Positions 1 to 5,746 of a stretch of DNA of 12,210 nucleotides are shown in pieces. Location: the NCBI GenBank assembly GCA_023426435.1, contig JAFAAS010000153.1:1-12210 (forward strand). Direction: 5' to 3'. Positions within the stretch are counted from its first letter, which is position 1. Each line of letters starts with the position of its first letter. Source of the stretch: Verrucomicrobiota bacterium. Lineage in GTDB: Bacteria > Verrucomicrobiota > Verrucomicrobiia > Opitutales > Opitutaceae. Below the pieces are notes generated by a model. The model had not been told where the DNA came from. It searched no databases and saw nothing but the letters and a program-made list of their open reading frames with translations. The position numbers were made by a program, and so were the translations under genes.

Positions 1-2
1 GG

Positions 3-131
3 CTGATTGTGATGGGGTTGGGCGGGCTGGTGGCGGTGGTGGGCGGGCTGTGGTTTCTGTTCCTCGTGTTGCGCGAGATGCGCACGTGGTGGGGACGGAC
101 GGCGGCGGGGCGGGCGAATCTCCCAACATGA
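3..131 (+). CDS. 3' end of an unidentified membrane protein (partial)
   Basis: This frame is open from the left edge and ends at a TGA at 129-131, giving the last 42 residues of a protein that starts upstream. The visible part is one hydrophobic, Gly/Val/Leu-rich segment (about residues 3-23) followed by a basic tail containing REMRTWW and RTAAGRA, which is the usual look of a final membrane helix with a positively charged cytoplasmic end. Its stop overlaps the ATG of the next gene (ATGA, 128-131), so it is translationally coupled to the oxidase-like operon and is probably an operon member. The family cannot be recognised from so short a piece. An additional subunit of the complex or an NnrS-like NO-related membrane protein are only guesses. 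Confidence 0.6.
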   Translation: MIVMGLGGLVAVVGGLWFLFLVLREMRTWWGRTAAGRANLPT

Positions 132-277
132 AAAAAGAAAACCAAGAACCATGGCTGAAGCGGCTCATGGACAACACCTGGCTCCTGCTGGTGCTCGGCG
201 TCGTTATCCCGTTCCTCTCCTATACGGCGTGGGGTTGGGTCGAGCTCCTCTTTGTGAAACCGGCGACGCTGCCCTGA
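128..277 (+). CDS. Small single-helix membrane protein, possible accessory subunit of the heme-copper enzyme
   Basis: The 49-residue product has a charged N-terminus (MKKENQEPWLKR), one membrane helix at about residues 17-38 and a short tail ending KPATLP. The start is the ATG at 128, which overlaps the stop of the preceding gene; no strong ribosome binding site is seen, so coupled translation is likely. Its own stop (275-277) is 9 bases before the subunit II start. Size, topology and position just before a CuA subunit recall the single-helix subunit IIa of Thermus ba3-type oxidase, but I see no diagnostic motif. A role as a structural subunit of the complex encoded downstream is inferred from context only. 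An in-frame upstream ATG at 50 would add 26 residues of low-complexity sequence inside the preceding gene and is unlikely. Confidence 0.65.
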   Translation: MKKENQEPWLKRLMDNTWLLLVLGVVIPFLSYTAWGWVELLFVKPATLP

Positions 278-280
278 GGA
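276..280 (+). promoter_or_regulatory. Ribosome binding site of the subunit II gene
   Basis: GAGGA overlaps the stop codon of the small upstream gene and lies 6 bases before the ATG at 287. It supports that start. Confidence 0.55.
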
Positions 281-286
281 AATCCC

Positions 287-811
287 ATGAGCCTCTCGAT
301 CCCTGAAAGCGGTTGGTTCAAGGCGCCCGCGGGCGCGGAAAAACTCTGGATCGGCCTCGCGCTGCTCTGGTGCTTCGTGATGAGCCTGATGATGCCGTTC
401 TGGCATTTTCGGGGAAAACAGAACAGCCGCGGAGAGGCGTATGCGGTGTCGAACGACGCGTTCATGGCGCGCGTGGAGCAGTTCACGGCGGCGAACAAAG
501 TCGGGGAGTTGAACGGGGTGCCGATCGCGGAGCCGGCGCCGGGCGGCGAGGCGTATCTGCTGGCGCGGATGTGGTCGTGGACGCCGGTGTTGAAGCTGCG
601 GCAGGGCGAGACGTATCGGCTGCACCTGTCGTCGCTGGATCTGCAGCACGGATTTTCGCTGCAGCCGTTGAACATGAATTTCCAGGTGCTGCCCGGCTAC
701 GATCACGTGTTGACGATCACGCCGACATCGAAGGGCGAGTTTACGATCGTGTGCAACGAGTTCTGCGGGATCGGGCACGACAAGATGATCGGGAAGATCC
801 TGGTCGAGTGA
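287..811 (+). CDS. CuA-containing subunit II of a heme-copper oxidase-superfamily enzyme
   Basis: The 174-residue protein is an electron-entry subunit. It has one N-terminal membrane anchor (about residues 20-38) and a cupredoxin domain facing the periplasm. The CuA site is complete: H121 (LQHGFS) and the motif CNEFCGIGHDKM with C156, E158, C160, H164 and M167. It should accept electrons from a soluble cytochrome c or cupredoxin and pass them to the low-spin heme of subunit I. A single anchor and short length match B-family (ba3-type) subunits II rather than the two-helix A-family form, and no fused cytochrome c domain is present. It is followed by the subunit I gene 29 bases later. The family call is firm; whether the complex reduces oxygen or nitric oxide is set by subunit I, which lacks the oxygen-reductase tyrosine. 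Confidence 0.93.
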   Translation: MSLSIPESGWFKAPAGAEKLWIGLALLWCFVMSLMMPFWHFRGKQNSRGEAYAVSNDAFMARVEQFTAANKVGELNGVPIAEPAPGGEAYLLARMWSWTPVLKLRQGETYRLHLSSLDLQHGFSLQPLNMNFQVLPGYDHVLTITPTSKGEFTIVCNEFCGIGHDKMIGKILVE

Positions 812-824
812 ACGCAACGTAACC

Positions 825-831
825 GAAGGAG
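825..831 (+). promoter_or_regulatory. Ribosome binding site deciding the subunit I start
   Basis: GAAGGAG lies 9 bases before the ATG at 841. An in-frame TTG at 835 would be only 3 bases away, so the ATG is preferred and the protein begins MSTSATL. Confidence 0.75.
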
Positions 832-840
832 ATTTTGAAC

Positions 841-2559
841 ATGTCCACTTCCGCCACTCTTCCTGTGCCGACGGCGCTGAATGCCGAAGGTGCGCAAAGC
901 CGCCGTTGCGACACGACCGGGCTGTCGGTGTGTCTCGCGGCGCAGCGATTCATCAAACTCAACGCGGTGAGCGCCGTCGTGTTCCTGCTGCTCGGCGGGA
1001 TTGCGGCGATCCTGCTGGCGCTGACGCGGTGGCAGGCGGTGCATTTGCTGCCGGTCGACTGGTTTTATCGGATCCTGACCTTCCATGGGCTGAACATGCT
1101 CATTTTCTGGATACTGTTCTTCGAAGTCGCGGTGTTGTATTTCGCGTGCACGGTGCCGCTGAACTCGCGGTTGTATTCGCGGAAGGTGGCGTGGGTCTCG
1201 TTTGGGTTGATGCTCACCGGCGCGGTGATGGTGGATTACATCATCCTGAAAGGTCAGGCGGACGTGTTGATGACGAGTTATCTGCCGCTGCTGGCGCATC
1301 CGTTGTTTTATCTGGGAATCATTCTGGTGGCGGTGGGAACGCTGGTGGGCGTGTTCAATTTCTTCGCGACGCTTTATATCGCGAAACGAGACAAGACGTA
1401 TGAAGGCTCGATGCCGCTGGTGACCTTTGGCGCGACGGCGGCGGCGATCATCGCGGTGGTGACGCTGTTGCACGGGGCGATCGTGATGATCCCGACGTTT
1501 ACGTATTCGATGGGGTGGACGGCGCAGCCTGATCCGATGTGGTATCGGATGGTTTGGTGGGGGCTGGGTCACCAATCGCAGCAGGTGAACGTGTGCGCGA
1601 TGGTGGCGATCTGGTATTTGATCGCGAATCTGTCGACCGGTGCGAAGCCGGTGAACGAGACGGTGTGTCGCGGGGCGTTCGTGCTGTATATTTTATTTAT
1701 CAATCTCGCGTCCGCGCATCACCTGCTGGTCGATCCCGGTGTGGGCTCGACGTGGAAGATCTGGAACACGTCGTATGCGATGTATCTCGCGGTGCTGGCG
1801 TCGATGATTCACGGGTTCACGGTTCCGGCGTCGGTGGAGATGGCGATGCGTGAGAAAGGCTACATGAAAGGCCTGTTTGGCTGGGTGACGGCGGCGCCGT
1901 GGCGGAATCCGGCGTTTGCGGGCTTTGTGCTCTCGCTGCTGATCTTCGGTTTCATCGGAGGCATCACGGGCGTCACGCTCGGCACGCAGCAGATCAATAT
2001 CATTGCGCACAACACGCTGCGGATCACGGGGCATTTCCACGCGACGGTGGTGGGCGGCACGAGCTTGGCGTTCATGGCGGTGACCTTTTACGTGATTCCG
2101 CTGATCTTCCGACGGGATTTCATTTGGAAGAGTGCGGCGCGGTTGCAGCCGTGGCTGTTTGGCGGCGGGATTCTGCTGGTGTCGCTCGGGATGTCGTTTG
2201 CGGGATCGCTCGGTGTGCCGCGGCGCGATTACGACATCGAACCGGCCGGCGTGTTTGGTCCGGCGGCGCATCTGTTTCTCGGCGTGATGGGAATCGGCGC
2301 GATCCTGGCGGTGATCGGATTGCTCCTCTTCGTGGTGTTGTGCGTGGGCACGATTCTGTTTGGCGAGAAGAACGAAGGCCGGGCGATTTTCGACTGGGGC
2401 ACGGCGAAGGCGCTGGGAGGGGCGAAGGAAGGATCGCTGGCGCACGACCACTGGGCGATGAAAGGGACGATCGCGTTGACCGGCGTGTTCCTGGCGAGCT
2501 TCGCGGTTTACTACTTCGCGAACTGGAAGGCGCTGGCGGATGTGTGGCCGGTGCGGTGA
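841..2559 (+). CDS. Heme-copper subunit I lacking the active-site tyrosine; probable nitric oxide reductase
   Basis: The 572-residue polytopic protein (about 13 hydrophobic segments) is the catalytic subunit of a B-family-like heme-copper enzyme. Low-spin heme ligands are H82 (TFHGLNM) and H400; the high-spin heme ligand is H398 (GHFH); CuB ligands are H244 (WWGLGH), H293 and H294 (AHHLLVDPG). H390 matches the conserved histidine before the HFH motif. AHH-x-x-x-DPG and FTVPASVE resemble ba3-type oxidases. In oxygen reductases of families A and B the helix VI motif is H-P-x-V-Y with a Tyr cross-linked to the CuB His; here it is H-Q-S-Q-Q, so Q248 replaces it. The cbb3-type Tyr, six residues before the HH pair, is I287. 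Loss of both is the hallmark of nitric oxide reductases in this superfamily, so NO reduction with electrons from the CuA subunit is inferred. Automatic annotation would probably call it cytochrome c oxidase subunit I. Confidence 0.9.
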   Translation: MSTSATLPVPTALNAEGAQSRRCDTTGLSVCLAAQRFIKLNAVSAVVFLLLGGIAAILLALTRWQAVHLLPVDWFYRILTFHGLNMLIFWILFFEVAVLYFACTVPLNSRLYSRKVAWVSFGLMLTGAVMVDYIILKGQADVLMTSYLPLLAHPLFYLGIILVAVGTLVGVFNFFATLYIAKRDKTYEGSMPLVTFGATAAAIIAVVTLLHGAIVMIPTFTYSMGWTAQPDPMWYRMVWWGLGHQSQQVNVCAMVAIWYLIANLSTGAKPVNETVCRGAFVLYILFINLASAHHLLVDPGVGSTWKIWNTSYAMYLAVLASMIHGFTVPASVEMAMREKGYMKGLFGWVTAAPWRNPAFAGFVLSLLIFGFIGGITGVTLGTQQINIIAHNTLRITGHFHATVVGGTSLAFMAVTFYVIPLIFRRDFIWKSAARLQPWLFGGGILLVSLGMSFAGSLGVPRRDYDIEPAGVFGPAAHLFLGVMGIGAILAVIGLLLFVVLCVGTILFGEKNEGRAIFDWGTAKALGGAKEGSLAHDHWAMKGTIALTGVFLASFAVYYFANWKALADVWPVR

Positions 2560-2565
2560 AGAACG

Positions 2566-2588
2566 CGGGCGGGTCTGAGACCCGCCCG
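2566..2588 (+). repeat. GC-rich palindrome, copy 1
   Basis: A perfect 10-base-pair inverted repeat (CGGGCGGGTC, loop TGA, GACCCGCCCG) lies 6 bases after the subunit I stop. It has no T-run, so it is not a classical terminator; as RNA it could attenuate or protect the transcript between subunit I and the SCO gene. The arm core CGGGCGGG is shared with the palindrome at 3602-3621. Confidence 0.75.
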
Positions 2589-2604
2589 ACCATGACGCGT
2601 TCAG

Positions 2605-3582
2605 ATGAAGACGATGGAACCACGCAGCGCCGAGCAACCCGACGGGGACGTCGGGCTCCACCCGGTGAAAGGATTTTTCACCGGGACGGGGCTGCCGTTG
2701 TTTCTGCTCGCGGCGGTGGTGGTTTATGAGGCGTTTCTGCTGGCGGTGGTGTTTGCGCCGGAGAGCACGGGGGCGTGGGGCGGGTTTGCGCGGGAGTTCA
2801 AGCAGTGGTGTTTTCGCTACGATCCGCGCACGGGTGGAATGGAGTGGGCGGCGGTGTGGGTGATGCTGGTCGAGCCGGCGTTCGTCGTGGCGGTGGCGGT
2901 GTATTTGTGGCGGCGCGGATTGCGGCGATTGCGGACGCTCGCGGGCTGGGCGCGGCATTGGAATGCGGCGGCGGCGGGCGTGGTGGCGGCGACGCTGGCG
3001 ATGGGCGGGTTGTATCTTTACGGGAAGCCGCTCGAGGAGGTGGATTTGCTGCCGCCGTTTCCGGGGGAGCGGATTCGGACGCGGCTGGCGGTGCCGGCGG
3101 CGGAGTTCGTGGATCAGAAAGGGAACGGTTTTTCGCTGGAGGACGTGCGAGGTCGGGTGGTGCTGGTCACGGGCGTGTATGCGTATTGTTCGACGGCGTG
3201 TCCGGAGATCTTGCGGGAGACGAAAGCGTTGATCGAAACGCTGCCGGCGGAAATGCGGGCGCGGGTGTCGGTGGCGGCGCTGTCGTTGAATCCTGAATAC
3301 GACACGCGGGAGCTGATGGACCAGGTGACGGAAGGCTACGGGTTCGCGTATCCGGAGTTTCGATATTTGAACGGCGAGGCGGAGGCGATGCACGAACTGC
3401 TTACGCGGCTGGGATTTGCGCAGGTGCGCGATCCGCGGACGGGCGTGGTGGAGCATGCGAATCTCTTCCTGGTGCTCGATGCGCGCGGGGAGATTGCGTA
3501 TCGGTTCACGCTCGATGTGCGGCATCGGCCGTGGTTGCGGGAGGCGCTGGTGTCGCTCGCGGAGGAGGCGGGGAGGCTGTGA
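2605..3582 (+). CDS. SCO1/SenC-type copper chaperone with N-terminal membrane domain
   Basis: The 325-residue protein ends in a thioredoxin-fold SCO domain (about residues 160-325) with the copper-binding motif CSTAC (C195, C199) and H284 in EHANLFLVLD. SCO proteins deliver or reduce copper for the CuA site of the partner oxidase or NO reductase, here the subunit II encoded two genes upstream. Unlike the usual single-anchor SCO of about 200 residues, this one has three hydrophobic segments (about 28-50, 82-101 and 120-140) in front of the domain, with a loop containing the unpaired C69. The start is uncertain: ATG 2605 has no good ribosome binding site, and the in-frame GTG at 2665 would begin VKGFFTGTG just after the repeat module. 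The gene overlaps the next one (GTGA, 3579-3582). Family confident, start less so. Confidence 0.88.
   Translation: MKTMEPRSAEQPDGDVGLHPVKGFFTGTGLPLFLLAAVVVYEAFLLAVVFAPESTGAWGGFAREFKQWCFRYDPRTGGMEWAAVWVMLVEPAFVVAVAVYLWRRGLRRLRTLAGWARHWNAAAAGVVAATLAMGGLYLYGKPLEEVDLLPPFPGERIRTRLAVPAAEFVDQKGNGFSLEDVRGRVVLVTGVYAYCSTACPEILRETKALIETLPAEMRARVSVAALSLNPEYDTRELMDQVTEGYGFAYPEFRYLNGEAEAMHELLTRLGFAQVRDPRTGVVEHANLFLVLDARGEIAYRFTLDVRHRPWLREALVSLAEEAGRL
2646..2662 (+). repeat. 17-base side motif of the repeat, copy 1
   Basis: GGACGTCGGGCTCCACC matches 15 of 17 bases of the copy at 3621-3637. Both copies lie downstream of a CGGGCGGG palindrome and near the start of an operon gene. Confidence 0.55.
2661..2685 (+). 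repeat. Perfect inverted repeat at the start of the SCO gene
   Basis: CCCGGTGAAA, a GGATT loop and TTTCACCGGG form a perfect 10-base-pair stem. If the SCO protein starts at ATG 2605 the stem lies in codons 19-27; if it starts at GTG 2665 it covers the initiation codon, and a hairpin there could limit translation of the chaperone relative to the structural subunits. Confidence 0.7.
3561..3568 (+). promoter_or_regulatory. Ribosome binding site before the overlapping GTG start
   Basis: GGAGGAGG within the end of the SCO gene lies 10 bases before the GTG at 3579. It favours that start over the ATG at 3531, which would overlap the SCO gene by 52 bases. Confidence 0.5.
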
Positions 3583-5654
3583 TCGAAGCGGTGGAGGAGA
3601 TCGGGCGGGAAAACCCGCCCGGAGGTCGGGTTCCACCTGCGACCAGGGTCGATGCTTTGCTGGTGCGAGTGGATCGCTTGTGTGCGTGGGGCGATGCGGC
3701 GGTTCACCGGTGGCTGCCGGCGGAGATGAATCCGCTGGCGCAGACGGGAGCGGCGGCGAATTTCGCGCTGGTGGTGGCGGTGGTGTCGGGTGTGGCGTTG
3801 CTCGTGTGGTATTCGCCGAGTTTGCAGTTCGCGTATCCCTCGATTGCGGCGCTGGCGGGTCCGACGCTGGGCGGCTGGGTGCGCGCGGTGCATCGTTACA
3901 GCTCGGATCTGGCGATGTTTTTCATCCTGGCGCATGCGGCGCGGATGTTGTTGGCGCGGAAGTTCAGCGGGGCGCGCTGGCTGCCCTGGGTGAGCGGTGT
4001 GGCGATGGTCGGGCTGGTGTGGTTGATCGGGTGGACGGGTTACTGGCTGGTGTGGGATCAGCCGGCGCAGCAGATCGCGGTGACAACGATGCGGCTGCTG
4101 GATGGCCTGCCGATTTTCGGTGAGCCGATGGCGCGGCTGTATGTGACGGACCGGCTGGTGCCGAGCCTGTTGTTCTTCGTGGTGTTCTTCACGCACATGC
4201 TGCTGCCGCTGGGCATCGCGGTGGGGCTGGCGGTGCATTTGACGCGGGTGAGTCGCGCGAAGCTGCTGCCGAATCGGCTGCTGTCGGCGGCGATGCTGGT
4301 CGCGCTCGCGGTGGCGGCGGTGGTGATGCCGGCGCCGCTGGATGCGCCCGCGGAGATGGCGGTGAAGGCGGAGGCGTTCACCGTCGACGCGTGGTATCTG
4401 GCGCCGCTGGCGCTGGCGTTGCGGTTGCAAGGCGCCGGGTTGTGGCTGGCGCTGGGCGGAATTTTCGTGGGCGTGATGGCGGTGCCGTGGCTGCTCGGGC
4501 GGCGGCGGAAACCGGAAACGTTTCAGGCGGTGGTGGAGCCGGCGCGGTGTCACGCTTGCACGCAGTGCGTGCAGGATTGTCCGTTCGATGCGATCACGAT
4601 GGTGCCGCGGACGGATGGGAAACGGTTTCCGTCGCAGGCGTGGGTGGATCCCGCGAAGTGCGTGGGATGCGGCGTGTGCGCGGGCTCGTGCGACTCGGAA
4701 GGGATTTCGCTGCCCTGGTTCGACACGCGAGTAGAGGAGGCGCGGATGGAGAAGGAAATTTTGGATACGGCGGAAGGGTGGGTGGCGCTCGTCGGGGCGG
4801 ACATTGATGGCGGTGTGGCGCGGTTTGCCGCGGACGAGTGGCGCAAGCGGCTGGTCGGGTATCGCGTGTGGGCGGTGCCGACGGCGTCGTGGGTGCGGCC
4901 GAAGTTCGTGGAGCGATTGTTGGCGAAGGCGGGTGTGCGCGGGGTGCTGGTGGTGCGCGATGCGCGGAGCGAAGCGGCGGCGCGGGATGGGAACCGGTGG
5001 GTGAGCGAGCGATTCGAGGGGAAGCGCGCGCCGATCTTCCGGCCGGAGCGCGCGGGTGGCAGCGAAGCGTGGGCGGTGGTCGATTTCGATCCGATGCGGC
5101 CGAATGAAGTGGGACGGGCGGCGAAGGCGTTTCGCGAGGAAGGAAAGCGCGGAGTGAGCATCGTGCGATGGCCCGGCGGGAAGGCGGTGGTGGCGGGGAT
5201 GGTGTTGGCCGTGGGATTGAGCGTGGCGGTGATTGCGCCGAGCCGGATGCGCGTGGCGAATCCGGCGCCGGCGGGGCCGGAGCTGGTGTTTTCGTTCAAG
5301 GCGATGGGCGAGTTCGAGGCGGCGGCGGAGGTGGATCCGGCGGTGGAGGCGGCGAAGCCGGTGCACATGCGCGGGCGGTCGACGGCGAAGCCGCAGCGGT
5401 CGGACGTGGAAGTGCGGTTGACGATCGACGGGGTGACGGAGACGAGGCGTTTTTCGGCGAAAGGAATCGGGCGCGATGGGCCGGCGATTGACGAGTGGCG
5501 GCGGGCGATCGTGGAAGGCGGTCGCGACGTGGTGGTGGAGGTTATCACGGGTGAGGAGGCGCCGGTGCAGCGGTGGAGCGGGAGGATCGAGGCGCGGCCG
5601 CGGCGGCTGAGCGTGATCACGTTCGAGCCGGCGGAAGGGTTTCGCGTGGAGTGA
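3579..5654 (+). CDS. Cytochrome b - two [4Fe-4S] - degenerate MvhD-like fusion membrane protein
   Basis: This 691-residue protein joins several redox modules. Residues 58-306 form a cytochrome b6-like core with about six membrane helices and two His pairs at the classical 14-residue spacing: H105/H119 and H206/H220, enough for two b hemes. A ferredoxin domain follows with C324-C327-C330-C334-P and C361-C364-C367-C371, two [4Fe-4S] sites. Residues 400-485 resemble the MvhD/FlpD iron-sulfur subunit (pattern V-x-P-x-F-V-E-x-L, A-G-V-R-G-V-L-V-V, then G-N-R-W), but the cysteines typical of that family are absent. A helix at about 533-553 and a beta-rich tail (560-691) end the protein. It probably moves electrons between quinol or a cytoplasmic carrier and the neighbouring heme-copper complex; direction and partner are unknown. 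The start is GTG 3579, overlapping the SCO stop; an in-frame GTG at 3663 is possible because residues 1-28 are partly repeat-derived. Confidence 0.85.
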   Translation: MIEAVEEIGRENPPGGRVPPATRVDALLVRVDRLCAWGDAAVHRWLPAEMNPLAQTGAAANFALVVAVVSGVALLVWYSPSLQFAYPSIAALAGPTLGGWVRAVHRYSSDLAMFFILAHAARMLLARKFSGARWLPWVSGVAMVGLVWLIGWTGYWLVWDQPAQQIAVTTMRLLDGLPIFGEPMARLYVTDRLVPSLLFFVVFFTHMLLPLGIAVGLAVHLTRVSRAKLLPNRLLSAAMLVALAVAAVVMPAPLDAPAEMAVKAEAFTVDAWYLAPLALALRLQGAGLWLALGGIFVGVMAVPWLLGRRRKPETFQAVVEPARCHACTQCVQDCPFDAITMVPRTDGKRFPSQAWVDPAKCVGCGVCAGSCDSEGISLPWFDTRVEEARMEKEILDTAEGWVALVGADIDGGVARFAADEWRKRLVGYRVWAVPTASWVRPKFVERLLAKAGVRGVLVVRDARSEAAARDGNRWVSERFEGKRAPIFRPERAGGSEAWAVVDFDPMRPNEVGRAAKAFREEGKRGVSIVRWPGGKAVVAGMVLAVGLSVAVIAPSRMRVANPAPAGPELVFSFKAMGEFEAAAEVDPAVEAAKPVHMRGRSTAKPQRSDVEVRLTIDGVTETRRFSAKGIGRDGPAIDEWRRAIVEGGRDVVVEVITGEEAPVQRWSGRIEARPRRLSVITFEPAEGFRVE
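3602..3621 (+). repeat. GC-rich palindrome, copy 2
   Basis: CGGGCGGG, loop AAAA, CCCGCCCG: a perfect 8-base-pair stem with the same arm core as the palindrome at 2566-2588. It falls within the first codons of the cytochrome b fusion gene as called and encodes part of a poorly conserved-looking N-terminus (RENPPGG). Confidence 0.7.
3621..3637 (+). repeat. 17-base side motif of the repeat, copy 2
   Basis: GGAGGTCGGGTTCCACC directly follows the palindrome and matches 2646-2662 at 15 of 17 bases. Together they suggest a dispersed palindromic element of which copy 1 is a longer, more diverged version. Confidence 0.55.
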
Positions 5655-5746
5655 CAGACGCGCGGGGAAAAGCGCGGGCGGTGACAGGCGGTGGCCGAGA
5701 GATTGATTGCGCGGCGGGCGGCGGGGCGGACAGTGTCGCCGTTTTC

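Noticed and set aside
841..2559. Ordinary aa3- or cbb3-type cytochrome c oxidase subunit I
   Set aside because: The family A/B helix VI tyrosine and the cbb3 helix VII tyrosine are both missing, and B-family motifs argue against cbb3.
1693..3636. Long minus-strand open frame opposite subunit I and the SCO gene
   Set aside because: It is Arg/His/Pro-rich, as expected for the complement of GC-rich coding sequence, and lies opposite genes with clear motifs.
3729..4517. Canonical cytochrome bc1/b6f cytochrome b
   Set aside because: The four heme histidines are present, but no PEWY-type quinol site or full C-terminal half is seen, and no Rieske or cytochrome c1 gene accompanies it.
3336..5366. 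Long minus-strand open frame opposite the cytochrome b fusion
   Set aside because: Low-complexity Arg/His-rich translation without domains; a shadow of the real gene on the plus strand.
5655..5746. Upstream extension of the C-S lyase or a small gene in the spacer
   Set aside because: The frame is open, but its translation is Gly/Ala/Arg-rich and unlike the family N-terminus, which begins naturally at the ATG at 5747.
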